This document shows positions 1 to 10,170 of a stretch of 64,000 nt of DNA, piece after piece (position 1 is the stretch's first letter; each line of letters opens with the position of its first letter). Position numbers and translations under genes: made by a program. The notes below the pieces were generated by a model. It was not told the origin of the DNA, did no database searches, and saw only the letters and a list, made by a program, of their open reading frames with translations. Source of the stretch: Nageia nagi (taxonomy: Eukaryota; Pinophyta); the NCBI GenBank assembly GCA_050084985.1, contig JBITNC010000001.1, forward strand, positions 152,210,001-152,274,000, written 5' to 3'.

Positions 1-89
1 TCATAGCTTAATTCTATGATGACATGAAAGTCTATGAAAAATAAGTTATTCAACACATCATAAAGTTAATTTATGATGAAATACATATC

Positions 90-740
90 CAAAAAAAGCA
101 AATACCAGTAAATCCTTTGATTGAGATAATTGTGAAGCAAGAAGTGCTAAAATATTTTAATATTGACATCATCTACCTAATTAAGCACTCAACTTAGTTG
201 GCAAACTTAGTACTAGTAAGAAAGAAGAATGGGACATAAGGATCTATATAAACTTATGGAACCTAAATAAAGAGTCCTTAAAGGATAACTACCCATTGCC
301 ACTAATGGAGAAAATCTTGCATATTATTGTTAGTGTCTGGTATTTCTTATTGATTAATGGATTCTCAATATACAACCAAGTATGGGTAAAATATGTAGAC
401 CAGTATAAGATGGAATTCACCACAAAGTGGGGACCTTTTTCATTTCAAAGAATTTTATTTGGTTTATCTAATGTTGGTGAACTTTTCAAAGAGCCATGGA
501 TCATACCTTTGGAGAGTTAGTGAACAAGAGTATACTAGTCTACATGGATGACATCATTGTGTTCTCCTAGTAGACAAAATACCACCTACAACACTTTCAA
601 AAAGTGTTCTTAAACTGTAAATAGTTTGGGATTTTCTTAAATCCAAAAAATTCTATCTTTTATACCAATGAAGGGAACTTGCTAGGACACATCATCTCCA
701 AATAAGGTTGGTTAAATGATCTAGAATGGATAACTATCAT
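90..740 (+). pseudogene. Ty3/gypsy reverse transcriptase relic
   Basis: Reverse transcriptase domain of the gypsy relic, which would copy element RNA into cDNA. Around 120-300, with breaks, come an EVLKYFNIDIIYLI stretch and a KKNG motif, then the core from 296. The fingers/palm motif at about 345-375 reads LLINGFSIYNQ, so the usual catalytic Asp before GF is Asn. The WGPFSFQRILFGLSN motif follows at about 430-470. The YMDD box with IIVFS is intact at 541-567 but a TAG follows at once. Several stops and at least one frame change make it non-functional. Confidence 0.85.
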
Positions 741-759
741 CTCTAAGTTAACTTTACCA

Positions 760-1345
760 TCAAGTAAGAAATCTTTGCAATCATTCTTAGGTCAAGTTAA
801 CTTTGTAAGAAGGTTTATTCAAGACATTTCCATAATCATAAGGCCAATCACAAAAATGTTAAAAAAGGAAACTCCATTCCTTTTGATCCTAGGAATAAAA
901 GAGGCCTTAGAAAAGATCAAGTTGGCAATAATAGGAGCACTAGTTCTCAGGAATATGGACTTTACTAAAGATTTCATTCTCTATGCTTATGGAGTAGAAA
1001 AGAGTATTGCAATTATTCTCACTTTAAAAAAAAACAACATTGAAGAGTGTCTGATAGCATTTTACAGTAAAACTCTACACAACCATGAGGAAAGATATAA
1101 ATTCATTGAGAAGCAAGTGTATGCTATTATGAAAGCACTTAATAAGCTGAAACATTTTGTATCTCAAAGCAAACTACTAGTGTTTACAATACACTCGAAT
1201 ATGGGATCCTCTAAAGAGAATTAGGAGAAGGAAGAGTTGGGCAAATAACAAAGATTAATCAATACAATATAGAAGTAAGGCCAATTAAGGTTATAAAAGG
1301 TAGAGCTCTATGTCAATAATTAGCCACAGATGCCTCAATAGAATC
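760..1345 (+). pseudogene. Ty3/gypsy RNase H relic
   Basis: Continues from the RT relic in a 149-codon open stretch (775-1224). It opens with the RT-to-RNase H hinge FLGQVNFVRRF, then an ILYAYGVEKSIAIIL strand where the first catalytic Asp of the fold appears lost, then FYSKTLHNHEERYKFIEKQVYAI, the characteristic helix with its Glu. After the TAG at 1222-1224 the family tail is still readable (QYNIEVRPIKVIKGRALCQ at about 1260-1318). It would degrade RNA in the RNA:DNA hybrid. Inactive by stops and residue loss. Confidence 0.8.
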
Positions 1346-1572
1346 AATGTTCTTTAAAGAAGATGTACAAATAGATATTGATGAAGCCCCTAAGCAATAG
1401 GGATCATTTTAATTTTAAGAGCCCCTTTTCAAACTATCTTGGAAAATTTAAGGCAAATCAGATTCATAGGTAAGGCAATTTTTAAAAAATTGTAAAAATT
1501 ACATAGGTGAATTTGAAGCTAAAAAAAATTTATATAGATTTTTTTGGCAAATTAAAAGAGTTTCATTGCATT

Positions 1573-1719
1573 CTACTACTAGGTGGTAATAGTCTACTAT
1601 TGGGTGATATCAATCTACTATCAAGCAAAAATAGTTTGCTACTTGGTGGCAATAGTCTACTACTAGGTGGCAACAGTTTGTTATCAAGTAGCAATAATTT
1701 GCTATCGGACAACAACAGT
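1573..1719. repeat. 21-bp minisatellite, 7 units (array 1)
   Basis: Seven head-to-tail 21-bp units can be read, for example ctactactaggtggcaacag plus t, and an eighth partial unit follows. Because 21 is a multiple of three, the array stays open and would encode a seven-residue Leu/Gly/Asn/Ser repeat. Units are diverged, so the array is old. Confidence 0.8.
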
Positions 1720-2254
1720 CTACTATTATGATATGAATTTATCTGCAAGAGCCCAACAAAATAGAATCTAATTATAAATGTAATATAATGGAAGAAACCT
1801 GCAAAATGATACTCTTCTCATTCTTAAATTCACACTGCTTCTTTAAGAGAATATAATCCATCATATAGTAGCCAAAAAACCAAAGAAATCATGAAATCAT
1901 CTATTTCTAAAAATAGCTAAAAATAAAAAATGAGTTGAATTGCACCTAAAATTGGCATGCACATCCCTCTTATAATAATCAACCTTAATTTAAAATATTA
2001 GGACTCAACTTAATGTATAACAAAAGATATTAAAGTTCTAACATACAAAAAAGCCTAAAACTCTTGATAACATAAAGCAAAAGCTAATTTTGGGATGCTA
2101 TATGGAAGTGTTAGGGCTCAAAAATATGATTTTTGGAGGGTCTCACACATTAGAGTTGGCCAGATGCAGAACATGTACATGAAGCCACATTTTAAATTCC
2201 AAGGTAAACAAAAATCATGATCAAAAGTTGTAACTCTGGTAAGGGCATCATACC

Positions 2255-2545
2255 AAGTGGTAGCAGGAAGTATGCTATCAAGTGATAGAAGTAGTATGCT
2301 AACGAGTGGTAGTACTAGGTAGTAGAATACCATTAGGTGGTAGCAAGATGCCTCCAAGCAATAGCAAGATGTCACTACATGGTAACAAGATGTCATCGCA
2401 TAGTAGTAGGTTACTGTTAAGCAATAGAAGTTTGCTTCCATGCAATAATAGCTTGCTACCATTCAAAGATAGAATGCAACTATTCGAAGGAAAAATACCA
2501 CTATTTGAAGGTAGACTACTACTATCTTTAAGATATGCTACCCTA
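2255..2545. repeat. 21-bp minisatellite, about 12 units (array 2)
   Basis: Second, more degenerate array of the same 21-bp family, such as ataccattaggtggtagcaa followed by g. The idealised unit is nearly palindromic: a ttgctacc arm faces a ggtagcaa arm. This explains why both strands are open here. It lies in the same linker, about 540 bp after array 1. Confidence 0.75.
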
Positions 2546-2769
2546 AGGTATTTATATAGAATGATTTAATCAAAATATAAATAATAATTTGTAATTTCAA
2601 GGTGAAGTCAACTATTTATAATTTCAAAATATTAGTGATTTAATAAAAATTTAAATTTGACTTGGTAACCCAAGTTGAAAAAAAAATAATAAAAAAATTT
2701 GGCGACATGGATATTGTTTTAACCCAAAAAAATTATGAATTTCTATTTTTAGAATTTCTAAAATTCACT

Positions 2770-4026
2770 TATTAGCAAACATTCATGGCTAAAATGATCC
2801 CTGCTGAGCAAAGAGATTGGATATACCATATTAGAAGATACTTTTGGCATGGAGATTCAAGTTACATGCCCTAAGTTATACCATGATGGATGACATTCTC
2901 TACCAAGAAAGTCATGAAGGAGTGTTTTTGAGATGCATAAAGCCAAAGGAATCAAATCAAGTAATTAAGGAATCTCATTCTTGAAAATCCAAGGGTCATT
3001 ATTCAGGCTATACTACTACAATAAAGATCATGCAAGTCAAATATAACTGGATAACCATCTTCAAAGATACATTTAAGGTATCAAAGGAATGTGAAAAATA
3101 AAAATTATATGTGGGAAGAAGAAATATGGTAGCCCTTCCTCTGCATTCAATCATAGTTGACGAACCTTTTTAGCTATGGGGGTTAGATTTTATTAGTTTC
3201 ATAACACCAAATTACTTATATGGATACAAGTTCATTCTAATTACAACATATTACTTCACTATATGGATAGAAGTAGTTTCCACTAAAAATGCAGAGCAAT
3301 AAATGATCATACCTTTCATGGATAAATTGATCACCATATATGGAATACCAACAATAATTATTTTATACAATGGTTTGGCGCTCCTTAGAGAAAAGTTAAT
3401 TGAGTTTACAATGAAGTACAAGATTTAGTGGAAGACTTCCTCAAACTATTACCCCTAGGGTAATGATTTGGTTGAGTCTACTAATAACAATATGCTCTAG
3501 ATACTTAAGAGGATTATTCAAGAGAACTAGAAGGATTGGGACAAGAAGTTAGACCTAGCTTTATGGGAGGATCACATTATTATGAATACATCTATCAAGA
3601 ACTCCCCCTACACCTTAGTCTACAGAAAGAGTAATGTTGCCCAATCATATCAAACTCCCAACACTAAAAAAGAATATGATATACCATATTTTGAGCCCAT
3701 GCATGTTTAACTATGTGAATTGCTACATCTAGAAGAATTTTGGAATGAATCTTATAAAGAATTGCAAAATAGGAACAACATAGTCAAGAAATGGTTTGAT
3801 AAGAAGAAGGCTACCGCAAAAGACTTCAAAGAAGGTGACTTGGTCTTCAAGTGGAATAAAGATAAAGCTAAGCCTAGGAGGCACTGAAATTTTGATTCAA
3901 TGTGATCTAGCCCTTACATCATTGAAAAGGTGAAAATGTAGAATTAGTTTGAGCTAGTGAGATTGGACGGTCATATTTTTCCCATTCCAATCAATTACTT
4001 CCATTTAAAATTATACATCAGATAGA
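2770..4026 (+). pseudogene. Ty3/gypsy integrase relic
   Basis: Integrase domain, which would join element cDNA to the genome. The zinc-binding HHCC segment is readable at about 2960-3110 (IKESH, then GHYSGYTTTIKIM, then a degraded CXXC, KECEK). Core: WGLDFI at about 3178-3195 keeps the first catalytic Asp. The second motif near 3361-3375 reads LYNG, so its Asp is Tyr. VESTNNN at about 3469-3489 keeps the Glu. The C-terminal GDLVFKWN and LDGHIFPIPIN signatures are at about 3834-3990. Frameshifts and stops occur throughout. Confidence 0.85.
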
Positions 4027-4137
4027 TGTTGGTGGATAATCACTAGTTATCTTGTACAATAACTTAAATATGTGTGTGTAAATAATACTAGTTTATTTAA
4101 TGCAAATTTGTGTGTCATTGATTTTATCTAATAAGTG

Positions 4138-4147
4138 GGAGAACAAG
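4138..4147 (+). other. Polypurine tract of the gypsy element
   Basis: The run gtgggagaacaag directly precedes TGTCTCATATC at 4148, the expected layout of a plus-strand primer followed by the TG of a 3' LTR. The far end of that LTR was not located. Confidence 0.5.
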
Positions 4148-4428
4148 TGTCTCATATCAAGTTCGATATAAATAGTGGAGATAAAGCATGAGAATATTAA
4201 ATAATTCGTAGGGCTTGATAAGATGCCTTTCTACCACAAGCCTTAGTTATTTTTGCATACAAAGAAGCTATCCATGGAGCTTAGTCAATTTTTTAGACTA
4301 AGAGCCAAGCTAAGTTATACCTTACAGAGTCCAATTGAGTTGTGTAGCAATTATCCAAGCTAAGTTATAGATAAAAAAAGATTAAAATTGAAAAGTATTA
4401 ATTGTATATGCAAACTTGAACTAGAAAG
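4148..4428. other. Probable LTR or leader remnant
   Basis: Sequence between the polypurine tract and the next gag-like frame. It begins TGTCTC and holds a short repeated ccaagctaagttata motif (about 4309 and 4356). No second LTR copy or primer binding site was found, so the boundary with the next element is unresolved. Confidence 0.35.
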
Positions 4429-7400
4429 ATGACTTCTAAATAAGATAAGGGGAAAGGAGGACAATAAGGTCTGCAGTTAGACATCAAAATGCCTATCATC
4501 ACACCCAAGTAGGCAAAAGAGAACAAACCAAGCATATAGAATGATTGATTAGAGGGCATTCAAAATACATAGATAATAGCAGCCCACCAAAATCTTAAAG
4601 GTATGAATCATGCTCTTTACTTCCAAGAAAAAGGAAATCTAGTTCATAAGGATCCCAAAAATAATATATTGTATTGGTTTATCATAAGAAAGTGTCACCC
4701 AACTCCTAAGCTACTCAAATTAATCCAAGATTTTGCAAACCCAAAAGAGAGGGTGGTGAGGACTACAAGTGGGTATGTGATCTTATACTCCTCTACAAAA
4801 GTAATTAGGCAAGCCCTTATAGCATCATATATCTTTATTATTCAGAAAGACATATACATAAGGGAGTAAATAAAACATTACAATAACCACATGTGGGTGT
4901 CACATTACTAAATATCATGGTGTACATCATCACACACCCAAATTATTTCATATTCAACTAATCAAAGTTCCTTTCAAGAAATATAATAGAGCAACTAAAA
5001 AAGTTTTTGGAGACTAGCATCTTCACATAAGTCTCGTAAATAGTTTATCTTACACTTTACCAAGATTATGAGAAATTCAACTTGATACCCTAAAATTTAG
5101 AATGGCCTAATATTATTGGTAGATGAATGGAGTGAGCTAACTAGAGTATCTAGCAATTACTATGACTTGTGAACCACTTCCTAGGTCTAGCAATGTCTTT
5201 AATTTTTGGATGGGTGATGCCTAGATTATCAGTATAAGCCTTAATGGTTTTAATGATGAATATTATGGAGAAAGGGTATTGGTACTTTACTAATAGAAGT
5301 ATCATCATCATATTATATGGATTTGGAGGGAGATCTATGTTGCTTTCATTTTATTTATAGATAGAGTTTTTGGTTTGAAATTTAGCTAGCAATGGATTAC
5401 ATTGATTTTGAACATGGCATTAGGAAGAAGAAGGCCTCATTATACAACCTCCTTCTCATATCAAGATATAATCATTAGATAAAAGGGATTCCATGTTGAA
5501 ATGAAGAGGAGGTTGATAAACCTTAAATTGATGGAAATCTTGGATAGCTAGGAGTACGATCTAGACCATATTTTTGTTAAGAGAATAAAAGCAATGAATA
5601 AAAAATCAAATAATTATGTCTATAGATTATAATTGAAAATAGAAAAATGGAGAAATAAGAGTAAATTTGAGCCTCAAATGCTAGATAATATGACAATGAT
5701 AGAAGCTCTTCTGGTATGGAGAGATTTCTACCCAAGAGTTAAGAAATTTATTCCTACATGACCACAGTTGGGGAAAGCCTTGATGAAGCTCTTTAGAGAG
5801 AGTGGGTGTTCCAAGAAAAAAAAGGCAAGGGTGGTTTAAGGAAAAGGTCTCATCACCATGATAAGAAGGACAAGAAGGACTAGAGCCTAAAGAGAAAAAA
5901 ATAAACTCAAGATCTAGCTACAAAAATCCTACGTACACATATTCTAACTCTCCTTACTTACTAAACCTCAAACATTCCAATCCCATAATAATTTACAATA
6001 ATGCAATCCATTCTGATGTCCCTACCATCACCTCCATACATCTATCAAAATACATCTTATGTCATCCACTCATATCCACTCAACCAAATGAACCCACCTT
6101 TGCCATCATCAAATCCATAAGGAGCCATAGAAACTTCCACCCAAATGCATACTGCATTACAAATCTCCAATCCCACCACTACTTCCACATCTTTTGGAGT
6201 AATGCCAACTTCCTATGCCATTTTGCCATTCATTTCAATCAATGGGAAATAAGTTTCCACATAAGCTATCTTCCAATAGTACCAAATAATGAAGAAAGAA
6301 TAATAAGGTTGGGAAGAGAATAAGATCAAGATGATTCCAACTCCTAAAGGTCATATCTAGTTGCAAAGTCAGATAGACCCTAGGAAGAGGAAGCTGCACA
6401 TGGTCATTATATAAGACATGACCTTGAGAGAGTTCTCATAGGGAATGACAAACATAATGATTGAGATTTATTATGCGAGCATCTCCTGGAAGATAAAAAT
6501 AAGTTTCTATATATATCTATGGACTTGGTCAAGAGTGATGCCATAAAATTTGAGCATAACTATAACAAAGAGGCAAAGAGAAGAGCCTAACTAGCCACTT
6601 AGTTCAATACATAAAAGGAGTTGACAAAGGTTCCGAATAAGAAAATTGAGGATTTAACTACTTCCATTAACCAAAACCCATATGAAAAAGAATTGAAACA
6701 AAATAAGAGGCCTTGGTGATGAAAAACATAAAATTTACATAAGATGAAAGGCAATTGGCACCCATGAAGGTAGTATTAGTGCAAAAAGAAGAGAGCTTGA
6801 AGTAGAGAGATGCAAAGATTATCGAAGTGGTGAAGGATGCAAAGGTAATGGATTTGACAAATGAATTGGCCCAAAAAGAAGAGGATATGGGTATCAAAGT
6901 AGCTGAGGTATAAAACTAGGCAATATATTAGCAGCTAAGGACAAGAGCATAAAGGCCTTGAACCAACAAATTATGGACCTATAGAGAATAATCATATTTG
7001 ATGCTAATGTGTTGTTTAGACTTAAGAATTAGTATTGGGCCAAGATAGCTCAAGAGCTAAAAAAATCTATCTCCCTTGATAGATTCATACAAAGTGGTAA
7101 AGGGGAACTAGATGAATTACAACCCCAACTAGAAAAGGTTGTAAGCCATTATTGATTAAAAGAAAGGAGAATCCCAAATAACTATCCAAATTATCAATCA
7201 AGCTTCAAATGTCTAATGGAGTATCACCCAAGTGGATAAGAATAAGGATTTGGTATGGATCATCAACCTTATGAATGCAAAGAGCATTATTGGGGAAGCC
7301 TAGAGACATGAAATAGAGCTCAAGCAAGAGCTTGGGTAAATACAAGAAGGGTTGAATACCCTTATCATAGAAGGCATACCAAGTATTTGGAAGTTGAATG

Positions 7401-7554
7401 ATATCTCAATGACTGAAAAATAACATCAAACATTTGTTGCCACGATAGCAGGTGACATCACAAAATTCTCAACATGGATGATGCCATATTCAGAAGAAGA
7501 CATTTTTTCTTTTGTTGAAAGGTTGAGCAATGTATTTTCAAAAGTTAGAGAGAC
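4429..7554 (+). pseudogene. Gag-like frame of a large Ty3-type element, decayed
   Basis: A long stop-ridden frame that starts MTSK at 4429 and stays in one frame through the open stretch 4603-4869. Its first 170 nt contain six stops, mostly TAA or TAG, where Gln codons would be natural, which fits C-to-T decay. Around 6480-6900 and 7030-7554, Lys/Glu-rich segments read like coiled coil (for example LTNELAQKEEDM). The same layout, including an MTSSK start and a coiled-coil C-terminal half, is seen at 23481-26673. I infer a gag-type structural protein of a big Ty3 element; no zinc knuckle was found. It is cut at 7554 by the next insertion. Confidence 0.45.
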
Positions 7555-8160
7555 TGTTAGAATTTGTAACCTTTACTTAGTTAGTATAGTGAGATTTTTC
7601 TCATATTAGTTTAGAGGATAATTTTTTTAATCCTCATTTTTTGGTGTAAGGTATATTCCAAAGGAATCCCTACACCTTTTTGGTCCTTTTATGGACTTGT
7701 GATTATTCGCACAAATATGTGAGAATAATTCCTTTATTTCCTCATTTGAGATGATTCTAGAATATAAGTTACATTAATTTGTAACTCCTTATCTAGAATG
7801 GGTGTTATTTCAATAACTCCCACCTCTTGTATTGCAAGGTGGCAAGTTTAGTTCATGGGAGTTACTTTATAACTCCCTCTCTCCATCTCTATTTATTGAG
7901 ATGTTCTCTCCTTTTCTTCTCATCTATCAATTCTCTTGAGTTCTTGTAATAGCTTTCTATAGTTCAATTTGCTCTCTTGTAATTTCTTTGGCCTTTTCCA
8001 TTTTGCACTATTAAGGAGTTTTTTCTCATTTTTTCCCCTTGAAAAAATCCTTATCTTCTCTTTATTTGTGTGATTTCTTTTTGGAGTTTTAGTAATTTTA
8101 TCTTGGTTAATGTTCACATTGATTAATTATTTTTCAATCCATTACCTTAATTTTCTATCA
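7555..8160 (+). repeat. LTR 1 of the gag-only element
   Basis: Starts TGTTAGAATTTGTAACC and ends ctatCA immediately before a primer-site-like TTGGTACC. It matches 9280-9914 along its length apart from small changes and a stretch of about 30 bp near 8108 that only the second copy has. A tatttattgag motif at about 7890 is the likely TATA region. Confidence 0.8.
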
Positions 8161-8176
8161 TTGGTACCTCTATGAT
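8161..8176 (+). promoter_or_regulatory. Primer binding site, tRNA-Met type, diverged
   Basis: TTGGTACCTCTATG directly follows the CA of the LTR. The second copy reads TTGGTATCTTTATG at 9915. Both resemble the initiator tRNA-Met primer site seen in element B of this window. The gag ATG lies within or just after this site. Confidence 0.55.
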
Positions 8177-8753
8177 CCTTGACTTGCATGTTCATATTTC
8201 TAAGTGCACTAAGGCTCATGAGGTATGGATCATGATTAAAAATATTTATGATAGCATTAATGAATCAAGGAAACTTCAACTTGAAGATCAATTAGAAGAC
8301 CTAAAATATATTGACTTCAAGTGTATAGATGAGTTCCTTTTAAAATTTGATGCTTTAAATACTCAATTAAAAGGCTTGGGTGTTGAAATTGAATCTCTAA
8401 GATTGATTCACATTATCTTTGAAAAATGTTTGCCTAAACCTTTTCAACAATTTATTACCAATGTGCATGCTCAACTTGCTCTTCCATCCTTGGCTAAAGA
8501 ATTGACTTATGAAGTGTTTTGTTTCTTACTAAGGCAAGAATAGGTAAAATTATTACAATTTGGTTCTATTAATAGTATTGATAATGCATTCCTTGCTAAG
8601 CAAACTAAATCAAAAGATACTTACATTTTTTGTGGAAAACAAGAACATGTTGAATCTAACTGCTTTAAGAAATCTTCATGTAACTTTTGTGGAAAGAAAG
8701 GTCATGTTGGGGCCAAATGTTTTAAAAATTTGAAAACTAAAAAAGCAAGCTAA
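8172..8753 (+). pseudogene. Copia-type gag, N-terminally truncated
   Basis: One frame of 193 codons with a single internal TAG at 8541-8543. The first 123 residues are a copia gag domain (ISKCTKAHEVW, then IYDSINESRKLQLEDQLEDL, then LGVEIESLRLIHII). After the TAG come two zinc knuckles. The first, at about 8628-8670, has Tyr in place of its first Cys; the second (CNFCGKKGHVGAKC, about 8679-8720) is intact. The usual first 60-70 residues of gag are missing because the frame begins at the primer site. It would package RNA; there is no pol to act with. Confidence 0.8.
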
Positions 8754-9197
8754 TGCATCTAGTGATGATGATTATGATGAGCCTAGGAGTGCTTATACTT
8801 ATTATGCTTTCTAGTTCCTTTATATTCCCTTAACCTCTTTAATGTTTTTTACTATTAAGGAAATATTTATAATGTTTTATGTTGGCTGATGTGCCTTTTT
8901 GTTACTAACATGTGTGCCTTGTGCAAGCTTTTTTAGAGCCACCTAATTTGTTCATGTGGCCAAAGTTGCCTTATGAAGTTTTTTTAGTTCAATTTGTGAT
9001 CGATCATTCATGTGGCCAAAGATGCCTTGGGAGTCTAGTCTTGGAGATCTTTCTTGTGACCATCTGTCCACATGGCCAAAGATGCCTTGGGAGACTACTC
9101 TTATGAAGTGTTTTGTTGGAGCTTGCTTGGTTGTTCACATGGTGACTTGTTATGTGGTGGTTAATACCATCTTATTTGTAATTGTTTCAAGACCCCA
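8754..9197. other. 3' non-coding part of the gag-only element
   Basis: No domain recognised. It contains three copies of a catgtggccaaagatgcctt-like motif at about 8953, 9010 and 9070. The open stretches 8912-9106 and 9010-9240 come from these repeats and are not credible genes. Confidence 0.6.
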
Positions 9198-9279
9198 TGT
9201 AAAGTTTAAAGAGGGATGTTGGATTTTTTGTAATCTTTAGGGAACTTTGTAATCTCACCAAGTAAAGTTTAAAGAGGGA
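9198..9279 (+). other. Polypurine tract, duplicated
   Basis: The string aaagtttaaagagggatgtt occurs twice, at 9201 and 9264, 63 bp apart. The second copy is the real polypurine tract, since the TG of the LTR follows at 9280. The first copy is also followed by an LTR-like start (TGTTGGATTTTTTGTAA), so it looks like a duplicated junction. Confidence 0.7.
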
Positions 9280-9914
9280 TGTTATAATTTGTAACCTTTA
9301 CTTGGTTAGTTTAGTGAGATTATTCTCACATTAGTTTAGAGGATAATTTTTCTAACCCTCATTTTTTGGTGTAAGGTATATTCCAAGGGAATCCTTACAC
9401 CTTTTTTGTCCTTTTATGTACTTGTGATTATTCTCAAAAATATATGAGAATAATTTATTTATTTCCTCTTTTGAGATGATTCTACAATGGGAGTTACACT
9501 AATTTGTAACTCCTTATCTAGAATGGGTGTTATTTCAATAACTCCCACCTCTTGTATTGCAAGGTGGCAAGTTTAGGTCATGGGAGTTACTTTATAACTC
9601 CCTCTCTCCACCTCTATTTATTGAGTTGTTCTCTCCTCTTATTCTCATCTATCAATTCTCCTAAGTTCTTGTAATAGCTCTCTATAGCTCAATTTGATCT
9701 CTTGTAATTTCTTTGGCCTTTTGCCATTTTGCAATATTAGAGGATTTTTTTCTTATTTTTTCCCCTTGAAAAATTCCTTATCTTCTCTTTATTTGTGTGA
9801 TTGCTTTTTGGAGTCTTAGTAATTTTATCTTGCTCCTTATTTGGTATTTAATTTCTCCAATTAATTTTCACATTGATTAATTATTTTTCGATCCATTATC
9901 TTAATTTTCTATCA
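9280..9914 (+). repeat. LTR 2 of the gag-only element
   Basis: Direct repeat of 7555-8160. It starts TGTTATAATTTGTAACC and ends ctatCA before TTGGTATC. It is 29 bp longer, mainly because of a ctccttatttggtatttaat segment near 9834. Confidence 0.8.
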
Positions 9915-10170
9915 TTGGTATCTTTATGAACCTTGACTTGCATGTTCATATTTCTAAGTGCACTAAGGCTCATGAGGCATGGATTGTGCTTAAAAATATT
10001 TATGATAGCATTAATGAATCAAGGAAACTTCAACTTGAAGATCAATTAGAAGACCTAAAATATACTAACTTCAAGTGTATAGATGAGTTCCTTTTAAAAT
10101 TTTATGCTTTGAATAGTCAATTAAAAGGCTTGGGTGTTGAAATTGAACCTCTAAGATTGATTCACATTAT
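9915..10170 (+). pseudogene. Second, truncated gag copy
   Basis: Repeats the primer site and the first 81 gag codons of 8172 onward with only a few changes (for example EAWIVLKN for EVWIMIKN), then homology stops abruptly after HII. Only the amino part of the domain survives. It lies downstream of a complete LTR, which makes the locus a partial tandem. Confidence 0.8.

Larger units (their letters stand above)
1346..2769. other. Expanded RNase H-integrase linker
   Basis: In related gypsy polyproteins this linker is short. Here it is about 1.4 kb of AT-rich sequence holding two arrays of a 21-bp repeat. Open stretches on both strands (1507-1731 plus, 1563-1748 minus, 2118-2462 minus, 2306-2569 plus) are products of that repeat, not genes. 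Confidence 0.55.
1..4147 (+). mobile_element. Ty3/gypsy retrotransposon, 3' pol half, decayed
   Basis: Relic pol of a Ty3/gypsy LTR element in the order RT, RNase H, integrase, ending at a polypurine tract near 4138-4147. Every domain is broken by stops and frameshifts. The 5' part (gag, protease) lies outside the window. A 1.3-kb insert of tandem repeats separates RNase H from integrase. The integrase C-terminus ends about 120 bp before the polypurine tract. The RT-RNaseH-INT order excludes copia, where integrase comes first. Family assignment is secure; the subfamily is not. Confidence 0.85.
7555..10170 (+). mobile_element. Gag-only copia-type element (TR-GAG-like), LTR-gag-LTR-gag
   Basis: Two direct copies of an LTR (7555-8160 and 9280-9914) enclose 1.1 kb holding only a gag frame and a polypurine tract: no protease, integrase, RT or RNase H. 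This matches the plant TR-GAG class of non-autonomous elements. After the second LTR the gag start repeats (9915-10170), so the locus is a tandem with a 1,725-bp period rather than a simple insertion. No flanking target duplication could be assigned, because the right end breaks inside the second gag. Confidence 0.75.

Noticed and set aside
8912-9240. Two overlapping open stretches in the gag-only element
   Set aside because: Both come from the catgtggccaaag repeats in different frames; no domain.
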